A stretch of DNA of 64,000 nucleotides. Origin: Alviniconcha marisindica (taxonomy: Eukaryota > Mollusca > Gastropoda > Provannidae). Position numbers and translations under genes: made by a program. The stretch is taken from contig JABMCL010003271.1 in the NCBI GenBank assembly GCA_018857735.1, forward strand, positions 596,001 through 660,000, read 5' to 3'. The notes below the pieces were generated by a model. The model was not told where the DNA came from and made no database searches. It saw only the letters and a list, made by a program, of their open reading frames with translations. Shown here one piece after another: positions 28,301-41,999 of this stretch (position 1 is the first letter of the stretch; every line of letters starts with the position of its first letter).

Positions 28301-28779
28301 CCCTAAAAGTCACTAGCTGCTTCTGGACATTGTTATGGCAAAACCTTGCACTGACACTTCAGAATGTTTGGCTTTTCTGGTTCTTATTAGTCAATGACCT
28401 GATACCAAGGTCACAAAAAAGTGGAGATAGAAAATGATGTTTTCAGAATGTGTATGCGAGTTGTCTGTGCGTTTACTAGTCTTGTTATGATGTATTTCTT
28501 ATTCTGCAGAAAAATGCACAGTTTTATCTGGGCACAGTCATGTGCTATCATTAAAATTGACTGAATTTTTTTACTGAAACATTTCATTTTTAGCAGTGTC
28601 AGATTTTGAAATATTGCCTTGCTTGTTTATAAAGGCATCCGCCTACTATTACTGTTTTTATTACTATAGTAACATCCACTTCTGTTACTGTTTTTATGCT
28701 GAAAGTGTGTCAGAATTTATGTGGCTGGCCATGAGAAATTTGTTGAAAATAATAACTGGTCATGAACCGACACTTGTGT

Positions 28780-29410
28780 ACCAATGAGATTTGTGTGATC
28801 ATGTGAAATGCCAATTGTGACAAGTGATCATGAGATGCACATTTTGTGTGTGTTTGTTGTTAATCAAGACATTTTATGAGCCATATCGTGGTGTTTGTGT
28901 GTTGACATTTATGTGATCATGAAATGCATGTTTGATCATTTGTTGCCGTTTGTCATCTGTATTGTCATGAAATCTGAAATGCACAACATTTGGTCATCAG
29001 TTAGTTGACATGTTGATCATGAAATCTAACATTTGATCATGTATTGACATTTGTGTGGCCATGCACAATGTTTGACCATGTGTCACTGACGCTTGTTTGA
29101 TTATGAAATACATTGGATAATGTGTTCTTGACATGTTTGTGTGATCATATATTTTTTAACATTTGTGTGATCATGACATGCATGTACTTGAGCATGACAG
29201 TTCGTGATGTACATGAGGTTATATGCCTGTATGTTCATAAGGTGCATGACTGACAACTGTTTTGTGATGATGACATTTCTCATGAAATGAATGACAATTG
29301 TGTGATCATGACAACAACTGCTTCGATTGTGGTCCATGATGACATCTGATTGTAAGTTACCTGATGATAATTGAGGACAACATGCTTGATCCATGATGAT
29401 GTGTGATTGT
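28780..29410. repeat. Very diverged TGATCATGAAATGCA-type minisatellite
   Basis: Many TGATCATG, ATGAAATGCA and ACATTTGTGTG motifs recur every 30-45 bases over about 600 bases, without a fixed unit. It reads as an old tandem array. Confidence 0.7.
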
Positions 29411-31689
29411 GAGACATGTGTTTAGTCAAACCTGGCAGCTACATTTATTGTCTTATGGCTTGTTCTTCCCATGGTTATGCCTAGATTGTGTAACTTTTTT
29501 TGTTTTGTTGGTTTGGCTTGCGATGGTTGTACCTTTTTTTCAGCATTCTGTGTCTGTGGTTGGTTTAGTTACATGGATTTCTTATCAAGGCTGGATGGTG
29601 ATGAGGGATGTATTTTAGGGGTGTGAGTTCATCAGCAACAATTCCCATGAGTTTCTCAGTTTAAAGTTTAAAAAAAGAAAGAAAAAGTAATCATCAAAGG
29701 GGTAGAAAAGGAAAAAAATCACTTTAGTCAACTGAGTACTGAGTACTTTTAAAATTTAACAAAAAATTTAATCAAGGGGGTGAAAAAGGAAAAGTTACTT
29801 TAATCAATTGAGAAGAAGTACCATTTTGTTTTCTCTCTCAATGAAATTAGTATAAAAATAATATATATATATTTAAAAAAAAAATCATCCAAATTTTGCA
29901 TAGGATCAAAAATACTATTGCAAATTAATGAATAATTCATAATGTACATAAGAGACTTCCATGCAAGAATATGCATGTTCACTATGAATTACTAACAGTG
30001 ACACTTACTTTAAAAATTCCTCAAGGCATATCAACTTCAATCCTACCTTGTTGGGTTGCATTACTGTTCCAACGTGACTTGCCTTGCCAAATGCTGAAAA
30101 TCTTCGTACACATCAAACTTTACGTAACAGACCACATGCACATTCACACTGCAAATCCCTGCCACTACTGGCTGCTAAAACTGTTCAGGTTCTCAGGGGA
30201 AAACCCCAAAACAAACTCATTGGGTTTCACTGTTAAGAAAATTACATAATATTGGATATAATTTATTTGCGTACAAAACGGCAAACCTAGCACAACACGT
30301 GTGAATTTTTATTTTATTTTATGTTATTGCAGCCTTGCCATGTTATTCATTCATGTCTCAGCAGGCTTGCCATGTAAGCATAAGTAAAAACTGCAGTTTA
30401 AGAGTGTTTTATTTGTATACAAAATGCTGTAAATAAAATGCATGCTCTCTCTGTACGCATATAGACAAATGCTGTGTATCTAATGATGCAATTGCTTAAT
30501 ATTTAATTACAACAAAAATATGTGTATACTCCCTCCTTCCCCCAAAAAACACACACCCATACACGCGGATCAGGCACTCATTTCACTCTAAAACTGTGCA
30601 TGCTAGCTACACAGTTCTTCCACTGTCAGGCACACTGGTTCTGCTATATGAAGTCTTTCAAAACACATAGTGACACATTCATAACACTGCTGTGGGACAT
30701 CCTTTAAAACAGTGGCATTAGTGGTAGTGATGATTGTCAGCCAGTAAGCGGGGTTAGACACCGTCACAGCCTCCTTCCAAGCTCCCCACTCGATTGTTAC
30801 CTCTTGCCTCTTTGGCAAAGATAGTCTACAACCCAAGAATCTGTGGGTGTACAGATTCCACACATACTATCTGGAGGAAAAAAAAAAGTGTGTCAGTGGC
30901 TGGCTCAGAACCATGGTTCTACCATTACTTATCAGCCGCCTCCCCCCTTCTGCCTCCTTCCCAGAATCCAGAAAATACTCCAACCATGATGTCCTTCCAT
31001 TTTCATATTACCAGCATACAATGTAAAGAATTTCTATATGACATATGTCATCTCTCTAAGCAACATGCCTTCAAGATCATGTTGATGCTTCATGTTTTTT
31101 TCATAAAACATTTGAAAGTCAGTGCCAGATTGTATTTATTCATTTTTTAAATTTTGTTTGCTGGTGATGGCGGCCTGTACATATGAACAAAACGGTGTTG
31201 AAATTTTATTTTGTTTGCTGATACGTACGTGAATATATATTTATTTTCTTTTAGTCAAATTAGTGAACTTTGAGTGAATTCCCAGCGTCATATATACATC
31301 TGAATTTTTGTTTGCCTTTTATGGTGTGTCGACTGTTGGAATGTTTTCAGTAAGAGTGAAAATACACTCTCTTTTGACTGGCATGAAAAGTCCTGCAAGT
31401 AAAAGTAATATTCAGTGTTTATTTTTGTACTCCAGCCATTTGTGGGTTTTTAATGTTGACTTCTTTGGGGTGGGGGAAGGGTGGTGTGATTATGTAAATG
31501 AGATTTTTTCAAGTTTGCATAATAGCTTCCATCGCTCTCCCTCTCCCTCTCTCTAACACTTCCATGCTAGTTTCAGAGAGTTTGACCTTAGCATAACATT
31601 AATAATTGTATATAAAAGTCCTGTATTGTTTGTTCAGTGTGGAAATGGTTCATTTTTCAGAAAGAAAAATGCGGCAATTTCCCAGAGTC

Positions 31690-32010
31690 TGACATGTCTG
31701 TGATTACAAGTATACTGTTTGTGAGGTATTTGATTCAGAGTACATTGTCTGTGCAGTCTTTGATTCTGAGCATATTGTCTGTCAGGAGGTCTGAATACAA
31801 GTGTATCGTCAGGTGGTCTTGGATTATGAGTACATGTCTGTGGGGTCTTTGATTCAGAGTACATTTTGTGAGGTCTTTGATTCTGAGTACATTGTCTGTC
31901 AGGTCTTTGAATACAAGTATATTGTCAGGTGGTCTTGGATTATGAGTACATGTCTGTCCTGAGGTCTTTGATTCTTGTGTACAAAGTCAGGAAGTCTTTG
32001 AATATAAATA
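31690..32010. repeat. Minisatellite with higher-order structure
   Basis: Units of about 33-36 bases such as GTCTTTGATTCTGAGTACAT then TGTCTGTCAG recur. Variant units (GGTGGTCTTGGATTATGAGT) come back about every 110 bases, giving a second-order period. Confidence 0.8.
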
Positions 32011-34142
32011 ATGTCTGTCAGAATATTCAGCTGCATCCCCCCTTCCCATTTTACCAGTCGGTTTACTTTTGGATCTTCCTCGCATTTTGAGGAATGTCTG
32101 CTGTTGGCTTTCTACTGTCTGTTCCTGGGAGTATGGCCCAGCCATTGTGTGGAACTGGAAGCTGTTGCCAGTTGCCCAGAATGGTTGAGGGCATGTTTGT
32201 TCCCACATCAATAAGGCATTTGTAATTTATTTACACACTATACTAAACTATATTATGTACTATTTGTGTTATCTTTTGATTGTTTCTGCTCATTTTTATT
32301 ATTTTTAACATTATTTTTATATAAGTTAAAAACAACTGGTATTAATAATTTAGATCAAAGGGTCAACAGTACTAGCATGTTATGTTTTTTTTTAACAATG
32401 GCAATATCAAAGGGAGAAGCTCTTTGACAGGATGTTAAAATCCAATTATTAAGTAACGCCTGAAAACCTGTAATTGGTGTTTGTATCTGGATATTTTGTA
32501 TCTGTGGTTGACTTGTTTTCAAGCATTTTGGACTTCTTCAGGTAAAAACTTGTTTTGACCCAAACTGTCTTACCCAGAGGGGATGACGGAAACAGTGGAC
32601 AGGGTACATTGTGAAGAAGCCAGCATTGTTCCCACAGCTCTGCATTCCTACCAACCCTGACCATAATCTCACAGTTATGTTTTTAAAATGTCCATGTGAC
32701 TCACCACTGTCCTACATCTGTTCTACTAAGGGGTTTGTTGAAATCTTGCAGAGTATTGTTTTGCTTTTTATGTGGGAACATAGTGCCGACCCCATTTGGT
32801 AGACCTACATGTTTCATATTCTGCCCAAAGTTGATTTACTTGTTTGTTTCAATGCAAATTTCATAACTGGAGAAAGAAAACATAAGCACTGGTCACAGCT
32901 AAACTGATAAGCAAGCTTTAGGCTGTTTTATTTTTCTAGCAGTATGTTACATTTTTACATGCATTTTACTTCTTTTTGACTTTAAGTTTCCTACCTCCTT
33001 TTATTGTAATTCTGAGAATGCTCATGATTTTTTTGATTTGTTTTTGCTTTGAGATGATGTTTGTGGTTCACTTGGCAGTTTAAACATTTATAGCCATGAT
33101 TGATAGAGGGGAAAAAAGTACTGATAAAAATATGAGAGCAGAAAGTAAACACATGCAGTGCCAGCAACTTGTCCTGCCTGTTGCTAGTGTCCGATTTGTT
33201 GTGGCTTGTACTGAAGAGAATAATACATTTTTGGAGCATATTTGAAGCTCCCAAAGGCCTAACCATTCTTATTAGTTAGTATATACTACAAAGCTAGTGA
33301 CAGGCAATCAACAGAATGAAGACTTAGCGATGTAGGATAGTGAGAGCTGGCACTGCTTCGGAGAGGAACCTGAATGCAGCAATGCTACAGCAAGGTCTAA
33401 TGGAGATGTATGCTACTGTTTCCATGAATGGGCATTTGTGCACCCAGCCTTACATGACCCAGGGCACTCATGCATTTTTACACATACATATTATCAAAGA
33501 TTCCAGTGCAGAACATGCATGTATACAAATCAACACACTCTCATGTTTACACCCACCCTCCCACAACACATGCACGCACACACACACACACACACGCTTC
33601 ATGCATTTGCACACAGTTAATATGTCTTATGGCTTACTAGCATCAAAAGTGTAAATTACTAATTATCTTGCTAGCTGTGACAAGGCAGTGTGCTAGCAGG
33701 GCCATGGGCTTGGGAAAGATGGTGTCTGGTGGTGGCTAATGACTGGACAGCACAGACCTGGTGCGCATGTGCCTCCTCTCAACACTTCCTTCTCAGCAAT
33801 GGCCTTGGATTGGCACAATTTTTTAACCAATCAAACCCAAAAGATGGAGAGAAGAGTGCAGCCTTTCTGGTTCATTTATTTTCAGTCCCCTCCCAGATCC
33901 TTTGGAAACGTGTTGTATGTGATTAGTGCATCAGACTTTTAATAGGAGTAATTTATTTTACCCTGATTTGGCTTTCACATTTAACTGAGCTTTGATTATC
34001 ATGCAACAAATGTCCTTGAGCTTCGGACTAAAATGTTTTTGATATGTGAAAATGAGAAAAAGTTTTTATTTAAGATTTGATAACCTTTCTGTCGCCAACA
34101 TTATTTTAGTTGCTTGAACATTAAATATCAGATATTCAACAC

Positions 34143-34143
34143 C

Positions 34144-34220
<77 letters not shown>
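34143..34220. repeat. (TA)n then (CA)n microsatellite
   Basis: About 64 bases of TA are followed by a CA tract. Frames reading YIYIYI are artefacts. Confidence 0.95.
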
Positions 34221-34221
<1 letters not shown>

Positions 34222-34709
34222 TGCGCATGTAAAAACAAATATGATGACTTTTAATGTGTTCTTTAGTGTGTGCTGTGGTATTTTCTTGCTGGTGAGTTTG
34301 ATTCTTGTGCTGGAGAATTTGCTCATTGCTTGAGTGAAATAAAGACAAATGAATTAAATGATTGTGTGTGTGTGTATAATCAGTTAAACAGTAGAACATT
34401 TTTCATTGCTTTTATATTGACACGCAGTGGACAGAAATCAATAAAAAAGAAGAAAATAATGTTATTTCTTTATTGCACAAGACGTGTAATAATTTTGTTC
34501 TCAACAAGTAAAAGAACACCGAATTGATGTTGGTTCATTCATCATCACTGTCACACCCATACAACATTGCAAATACAACCCCCCTCCACCCCAACCATAT
34601 TGCTGTTTACTGCTAAGCTCATTCACACTTACAGACCAGTCATCAATCACCTTTCTGCATACACTTGTTTAGTCACAATGAGGACATTAATTCCACATCA
34701 AGTTGTGTG

Positions 34710-35050
34710 ATTCACCTGAAACAAGGATGGCTGCTGGTGTTCGTTCTTTTCACTTGCAAGTTGCTATCGTGCAACATTTTTGTGCAATTGATCTGAAACA
34801 AGGATGGCTGCTGGTGTTCGTTCTTTTCACTTGCAAGTTGCTATCATGCCAACATTTAATTCCACATCTAGTTGTGCAATTGATCCGAAACAGGGATGGC
34901 TGCTGGTGTTCATTCTTTTCACTTGCAAGTTGCTATCATGCCAACATTTAATTCCACATCTAGTTGTGCGGTTGATCTGAAACAGGGATAGCTGCTGCTG
35001 GCGTTTGTTATTTTCACTTGCAAGTTGCTATCGTGCCAACATTCTTCCAG
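34710..35050. repeat. Minisatellite, about 80-90-bp unit, four copies
   Basis: The block CTGAAACAAGGATGGCTGCT then GGTGTTCGTTCTTTTCACTT and GCAAGTTGCTATC occurs four times. Some units carry an added CAACATTTAATTCCACATCT segment. Confidence 0.9.
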
Positions 35051-35224
35051 GCATTCAACAAACGACATTTGGACAAGTACAATATTTTCATTTTGTAACT
35101 GTTTAACGGTCATTTTGTGGCTGAAAAAGGGGCATGTGTGTGTGTACACATGTTTTGTCCTGTCAGTGTTCTTTTTAACAGTTTATGTGTTTGGCTGTTG
35201 TAGAAATGATCATCCTGAGGTGAG

Positions 35225-35313
35225 CAAGTGCAGTTCACAGGACATTAAAATCCATTACTAACTGTATACAAGTGCAGTTCACAGGACATTAAAATCCGTT
35301 ACTAACTGTATAG
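35225..35313. repeat. Tandem duplication, 44-bp period, carrying a SINE-tail motif
   Basis: CAAGTGCAGTTCACAGGACA then TTAAAATCC-TTACTAACTG occurs twice. The GACATTAAAATCC part matches other SINE 3' ends in this window (23206, 32427, 41160, 63558), so a SINE remnant seems to have been tandemly duplicated. Confidence 0.85.
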
Positions 35314-35727
35314 CTGATGAAGTACCTAGGACTGAAGTACCAAGTTTGTACAGGTAGGAAAAAAATGAATGCACCTTTTCTCTTTCAGAGTCTGAGCACA
35401 GCGTTTGTAGTTCAAGGAGTAAGATCAGCTTTGGTTCCATGAGCTAATTAGCAGTTCATACCATATTCCAAAACAATGTATGAAGTGCCCCTTGTTTTTT
35501 GTTGTTTGTTCTTGTTTCAGTCTCAGATTTTCACACACTAAATCAGTAAATGCCCATTATTTATTACTGAACCAAAGCCAGCTAGGGATCAGGCCATTTC
35601 ATAACATATAGCTACTTTAATGAAAGTATGTGCTTCTGGCTGAACTCAGTGATGTGTGTATATGGGACTGAACTTTTTTAGTAGGGTATGTGGATGAGCA
35701 CAATATGTTACTGAAGCAGAGTGCATA

Positions 35728-35730
<3 letters not shown>

Positions 35731-35775
<45 letters not shown>

Positions 35776-35866
35776 CAGTGTGTGTGTGTGTGTGAGAGAG
35801 ACGGAGAGATTGTGTGTGCACACCATATGTTAAGGAGTGTGCACACAGTGGGTGTGTGGGTGTGCA

Positions 35867-35907
<41 letters not shown>
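35731..35907. repeat. (TG)n and (TA)n microsatellites
   Basis: TG tracts at about 35731-35793 and a TA tract at 35869-35907 are separated by unique sequence. Confidence 0.93.
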
Positions 35908-35910
<3 letters not shown>

Positions 35911-36127
35911 ATAATTACTTTTCAGTGACATTAAAATGTGCACAGGAATTTGTCTTGGTGATTATCCAGCCATACAGTGCATTAAAAACAGCACACAAAA
36001 TGACAATAATAATCAACAGTTCTTATACAGCACCATTCTTTAACTGGAGTTAAACTCACTGTGCTGTACAAAATACAACTAGCTATGTATGAAACATTGT
36101 AATTATTGTTTTCAGTTTTACAGTACA

Positions 36128-36320
36128 TATCTCTCTCTCTCTCTATATATATATCTATATATATCTATGCACAAACACACACACGACTCAGCTGGATTGC
36201 TGTGGTGTGTGTATGTGCATGGGTAGTTCAGTGGTGTATATGTGTGCACGCATGAAGTGTGAACTACAATACAGTGGTGTGTGTGTGTGTATTTCTTCTT
36301 CACACACTAAATCTCTCTCT

Positions 36321-36380
<60 letters not shown>

Positions 36381-36382
36381 TC
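36128..36382. repeat. (TC)n, (TA)n and (CA)n microsatellite cluster
   Basis: Short TC and TA tracts lie at about 36128-36170 and a long TC tract at about 36312-36369, which passes into CA. Confidence 0.93.
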
Positions 36383-36482
36383 CTGTAGCAGACATTTTCT
36401 TCTCCGTATAATGTCCAACTTAACACTGAAGATTCTGACACTTTTAGTGCATGCAGGATTATTTTGGTGTTTCCATAATCCA

Positions 36483-37336
36483 CCGAACTCAGACATGGAC
36501 TACATAATCTTTACCGTGCCTGCGGATCTCGCTTAAGTCTCATCCGAAGGACTTAACTTTTTATTTTATATAAACTGAATGAGTTCAGTAGTGCGTGTGT
36601 GTGAGTGAATACAATTGCTTCATACAAATTAGGCTCGGGATAAATATTGCCAGGGCTATATTTGTATATTGCGATGACGGTATGTGCTGCTATAGCAACT
36701 TATCTAGATTTGATTTTGAGCTCAGTAATCTTCCGAATCGCCTGTAAGTGATCCAGTCTTTCCTGCACTAGTCCATCAGTTTGGGAACGGAGTCAGTGAG
36801 CAATAATTTTAGGCACGATCTGGTCAAAGTTCGTGCCATGAAACGTCAGATGACCACGAAGTTTAACCTGGGTACAATAAGTCATCGAGTACAAAACCGT
36901 TGAACCCCAACAGGACAGGAAGCAGACGACACTCATTCCGAGTGAATCACACTTTTGGCATCCACGCCAGAAACTTCGAAAAACGTTTTTCCTGTTCACA
37001 CTATTAATAAGTGTCCGAGTGACTGTCAGTTATGTTTATCCTTCACGAGTAAAAAGTCTTTTATTTCTACCAATTGCTTTCGGTTTCGGGCACCTGATTT
37101 CGGTTTCTTTTTGCTGGCCTGTGTGTTAGTCGGAGTTCCTGACTCCTGTAGCAGACGCAACAAGTTGTAATCAGCCAATCAATGTGACGCTACTACTGCA
37201 ACCGCGTTCCTGCGAGCTACACGGAAGCTGCAGAAGTTGACTTCATGTGGTGGCAAAGAGAAACTTTGTTGACAGATCGAGATTGCAAAGTGTAAATTTG
37301 ACACCCTGAGCGACACGGAATGGATTTTGTTTGAAG
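36483..37336 (+). promoter_or_regulatory. CpG-richer block: probable promoter and untranslated exon 1 of gene 2
   Basis: CG dinucleotides become clearly more frequent here than in the 14 kb before it. The block ends in TTGAAG followed by GTAAGA at 37336/37337, a good splice donor. The next acceptor with a coding role is 43434-43435, upstream of the large exon of gene 2. No start codon context or long frame is present, so an untranslated exon is the simplest reading. No core promoter element was identified. Confidence 0.4.
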
Positions 37337-37649
37337 GTAAGAAAAATACAACAGGTGGTGTCTTACTTACGCTAGAAACTGATTAAGGGTACAAGGGAAA
37401 ATTGTCAGCGCTACAACATCATGTACATGTGTATAAATGTACACAATACATCAGTTGAGTCAGTAGGGCTACCGTTACCACGGTTAGATCTATCTAAATG
37501 CCGTTGTTTCTTCTTGAATCAGACCGGAGCCATTGTTCATTATTACGCTCCTGAGCTTGCGGCATCAGCTTTCAGGCACACAAAATGTACACTGACAATG
37601 ACAAGAAGAATCCAGCCATACAGTGCATTAAAAACATGAGCATTGCGTA

Positions 37650-37810
37650 GTTTGAGTCCCCGACAAGGCGACAGCGATACAACTGCATCCGAACTCATTC
37701 GAACATTCAGAACTGTGGAGAAATGGAACCACCTGACGGAGGAATGTGTTACTGTGTCAAAACAACACTTCCAGTGCACCCACATCAGCGTTTTGTAGAC
37801 TTCTGCCCCA
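37650..37810 (+). mobile_element. Possible LINE 3'-end coding fragment
   Basis: One plus-strand frame reads ELIRTFRTVEKWNHLTEECV then TVSKQHFQ before a stop near 37797. It resembles the short arginine/tryptophan tail (R-T-x-x-x-W-N-x-L) common at the end of non-LTR reverse-transcriptase proteins. The resemblance is short and could be chance. Confidence 0.25.
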
Positions 37811-38106
37811 CATAAATCAATACGTGTTGCTTTGTTTCTCTGGAAAGACTCGTGTTCATAAACGTTTATGAACAATTTTTTTTACTACATCATATGTTTG
37901 CATAGTTCACAAGTTTGTGTTGCTCTATGCTTTGTAAATTTTGTGTATGACAGGAAAGAAACAATATATTTTATATTAAATATAATACACATGCACCTCC
38001 CCCCTCCCCCTACACACACCCTCCCCACACACACATCCAAGGGGCCATCTCCCATCTTGATTAAAGCCATACATACATGTGATAAAGGGACTTTTGTATT
38101 TTGTAC

Positions 38107-38125
38107 ACACACACACACACACACA

Positions 38126-38172
<47 letters not shown>

Positions 38173-38190
38173 ATAGATATATATCCTGTA
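38107..38190. repeat. (CA)n then (ATCT)n/(TA)n microsatellite
   Basis: A CA tract, four ATCT units and mixed TATA/GATATA follow each other. Confidence 0.93.
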
Positions 38191-39056
38191 ATAAATGCCC
38201 TCAGAGCTGGAAACGGACTGTATGCATACCTTGTGTAGTGCAACCAGTCTACAAGTTTCTGATTCACTTCTTCATGGTAGGCTGAGGTCAGCTTCTCTTC
38301 AGTTGTTGTGCCTGATCCACTTCCCCACCAGACAGAACAGCTGTGTATACTTTTCCTTGTTCTTTATGAAGGAAGTCATGGTTGGAACTTAAATGTGGAA
38401 TCTGGAAATCATTTGCTATGAATATACGACTGTGCTGTATGAGTATGAAAGAGTCCTCTCATTTTGTTTGGTTGTTTTTCATTGTTCAGCTGCAAATTTT
38501 TCCTGGTGTTTTTTTAATTTTATTTTAAATCTTTAGATTATCTAGAGACATGCCTGTCACTTTCTCGTTTTCACCATTCTGAAGTATGCAGTACAAGAGG
38601 CAAGGTTTATAATGACTGCATTGTTCCTCCAAATAAAGCTTTGATAGGCTTATGACCAAGACTGAATGTTTTGCACCTCTCATATCAATTGTCATAATGA
38701 CTAAAACTGCATCCAAAGGTACATGAATGCTAGTAGGCCTGCGTGCACAGACACACACCATTAATGTCACAGTAATGTATGGCACATTTTAATTTTATGT
38801 ATAAGTACAATGCATACATGTATCTTCATTGATTTGAAAATTGGTAAAAACTGCAAATTTGATTTTGAAAACCAACTGTCTGTTTGGCTACTTTGCTGCT
38901 TTGTTTTTAATTTCATGCTGCTTTGTTTTCAGGAGTAGGCTTAGTTTTGTCAGAATAACAGTTAACACCCAGCTGGGCTTAGCAGCCTCTAGTTTAAGTT
39001 TAAATGAAGAGAGGCACACCATGGTGAGTGAAAATGTGTTTGCTATTAAAAGTATT

Positions 39057-39058
39057 AT

Positions 39059-39137
<79 letters not shown>
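39057..39137. repeat. (CA)n then (TA)n microsatellite
   Basis: A CA tract of about 20 bases is followed by a TA tract of about 58 bases. Confidence 0.95.
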
Positions 39138-39140
<3 letters not shown>

Positions 39141-40064
39141 GTAGCACTATACTATAAGTGAGGATTTATGATCCAAGTGTGTAATTGGGGAATTTTTAGT
39201 GACAACAATTGAACAAAGAAGAAAGAACTTGTTTGGCCAGGGGAACAATTTGTTTATAATGTACAGTGAATGAAATGCAGTATTTATCAGTGAGGTTGTA
39301 CTATGGTATCAAGAGTGTTAGGTAAGAGCTGTAACTGCACCAATCTGTATTATATTGCTTCAGTCCTTGGTGACATTTTGAAAGAAGGACAATGGTTGAT
39401 AGAGGGTGCAACATTGGAGTTTATTTTGTATTGTGAAACTGAAACTGTGAAAGTTGTTGAGTGCCCTCTTCTTCAACACTGAAACAGTGATGGTGGTGAT
39501 AGTTACAACTTGCATATTGACCACAAATCCAGCTGCATTAGTGTGTGCCTCAGGACACTTCTATCAGGTCCAAGTTCTGTTTTGTATCAATGCATGGGTT
39601 CTGTACTGTATAGATGCACTTCAGTATAGGCTGTTGTAGAGTAAATGCCTTGAATGAGGCTGGGTTTTGCCTACACACAAAAACATAGCACTAAACAGAG
39701 TGAATGACTGGCGGACTCAGAACTAAATCTTCAAAATAAATAAGTAATGGCACTTGTTCATTGATGACAAGACTTATGAACTGCAATCAAATAAAATATT
39801 TCCATTTTTTGAATGCTGTAGTCCAGGATTTGTGTTAACTGGTAATCAGCAGATACTGGAAAACATTAAGATGTACTGGCTGTTCTTTTGTTTGACTGGT
39901 TCTAAACTAAAAAATAAATGCAGCACAGAGACAGAGAGAGAGTGGGGGGGGGGGGGGGCTGTACATGTACGCAACTGCAAGCATGCAGTGTCCATATGTC
40001 TACAGGTATGACTATGTGTGTGTGTGTGTTCTGTATGGAAAAGCAAGTGCAAGTGCTTGCTAGT

Positions 40065-40210
40065 ACAGTAGTATTAGTAGAGCTCTAGCAGTAATATTGA
40101 CAGCTGTGTGTCAGCTGACTGGTTGCAGTGATCGTCTGACTGGTTTCTGTGAACCGCTTTCACCACCTTATAGATGTCACACCAGTTTGAAAAATGTCTA
40201 GTTGGATCAC
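40065..40210 (+). mobile_element. Dispersed repeat, copy 1 of a pair
   Basis: This segment and 57365-57480 share ACAGCTGTG, CTGACTGGTTGCAGTGATCG-like, GGTTTC-GTGAACC-CTTTC, CCAGTTTGAAAAAT-TCTAG and GATCA-TGG in order. Both are on the plus strand. The class is unknown and it is non-coding. Confidence 0.7.
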
Positions 40211-41036
40211 TGGAATCAATAAAATGATTGTGCCACCAGTCTACACAGTACTACAGGGATTTAAGGGTGAAAGCTTGTGTTTGAATGGAGCTCAGTGCTC
40301 ACCCTCTGTTGGGTTCTCATCAATTTATATATTTTTTATCATTATGTATAATGTTAATAGATTAATACTATTAATAATAGTCTGAATGCTTTCCATTGCC
40401 ATGAAGGGGTCAAGGATATGGAAAAAAAGAGAAGAGGCTGTTGTATGCCTGCATGCATTGCAATACAAAGGGTTCTCTCATTTTCACTCTAGTCTCAAGA
40501 TTTGTTCACTGACTATGTACAGTCACATACCTGTATTCAACACCAGAAGGCTGACCTGCACAGACTGACATTAGTTCTGCCCTGTTTATCATGGTGTAGG
40601 TGATGCTGCAAGTATATCATGGAGGCTTATGCACTGATGAGCTGCTCATGTGTAACTGTAACTGTAAGGTTCTGTTTTCAGTCTTTTCTGGGTATTTTTA
40701 AAATTTATGGCTTTATCAGTCTTATAAATTTATCAGTCTTCCAAGCATGGAAAAGCGACAACAGATCAACCAAAAAATATAAGTTTCTCATTTTTTGTTT
40801 TTAACCGTTTAACTGTTGTTTAAGTGCTGTTTTGTGGCTTGATGAAGTGGATTTCCCTGAAAATGTGCATACTGTGTGTCCGTGTCATAATAAATAAGTT
40901 TTCTTTTGAACCTTTTTGTGTTTGGATCTAAATTTATGACTGTTTAGCAATAACATGTATACATAAATGACAACTGTAGCACCCAGGACTCAGTTTTGTT
41001 TTAGTTTCATCTAAATGACTTGACATCATTAGACTT

Positions 41037-41216
41037 CAGAGGTGGCTCAGGGAGTTGAAGGTTGCTGCCTAAAGCAAGAATTGAACCCCCAACCTTTTGG
41101 TCCTGACTGAGTTTGGTACCGGTCCTCTAGTTCTCATCATTCTAAGATGACCCCATGAGGTTGACAGGACATTCAGTTTTAAATTCATAAGATCCAAGAA
41201 CTGACTAACTAACTTA
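41037..41216 (+). mobile_element. SINE-like element with GACAGGACATT 3' end
   Basis: GTGGCTCAGGGAGTTGAAGG near the start resembles a tRNA A box. The 3' part has AAGATGACCCCATGAGGTTG then ACAGGACATT and a CTAACTAACTTAG tail. The same 3' segment without a recognisable head recurs elsewhere in the window. No clean B box was found in the same orientation. Confidence 0.45.
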
Positions 41217-41342
41217 GTTTCTAAATAACCTGGCCACATCTGTTGTCGCTTCTCCATTTGTTGTTGGATTTTGTGTGTGTCAAGTACTGTAAACTAAATT
41301 GTATAAAAAGTATTTCATGTTTTTATTTATAAAATTTTATAA

Positions 41343-41347
<5 letters not shown>

Positions 41348-41407
<60 letters not shown>
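41348..41407. repeat. (TA)30 microsatellite
   Basis: An uninterrupted TA tract. Confidence 0.95.
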
Positions 41408-41410
<3 letters not shown>

Positions 41411-41999
41411 TATTTTTGTTTTTAAATGCTGATTTCCTGATCATGCAGCAGACTGTTTACAACAAGACTGGAGTGTGTACTGTGTATTTATTATCTATGC
41501 CATGCCTTGTTTTGGTCACTGCTGTTGTCAACACAGCTGCGGATTAGTAATTGTTTGCGTGCAGTTGTGGTGAATGTGTGCTGTTGCAAATGGAACTATT
41601 ATATACATGTATACAGTATGGAATAACTAATGACACAGTTGGACTAATTCTTCAGGGCACAGCAGTTGGAGGCATTGTGACTCAGCTGGAGATAGTGCCC
41701 ACAGTTACATCAGACCCAGATGAGAGAACACTGGACAGTGGTTGTGGTTGTTTGTCCTCAGTTGCAGTCTGCTCCTACTCCTAGTGGCAACTCACTGATG
41801 TGAAAGCTGACCCCATTACCCAACAAGTGACATCACATGTTGCTGCCTCTGTCCACTTTTCACACCAGACCAGTAAATACAACAGTTGAACAGTAGAATA
41901 AGGCATGGGTATTTACTAACTGCTGCAAGAATACAGTAGCTGGTGCTGCAGAATAGTGTACATGTATTCATGTGTAGGTTACTGTGCCAAAGTCATGGT

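Larger units (their letters stand above)
22861..36480. other. Intergenic region without recognisable genes
   Basis: No exon with supported splice sites or family similarity was seen on either strand. The content is AT-rich sequence, minisatellites, dispersed repeats and microsatellites listed separately. Open frames of 60-130 codons occur but look random or repeat-derived. Confidence 0.6.

Noticed and set aside
30603..30870. Minus-strand frame (about 86 codons) after a strong-looking polypyrimidine acceptor
   Set aside because: With the acceptor placed at CCTCCAG the open frame meets an in-frame TAG at once. The other usable frame ends at a weak donor. There is no similarity, so chance is more likely.
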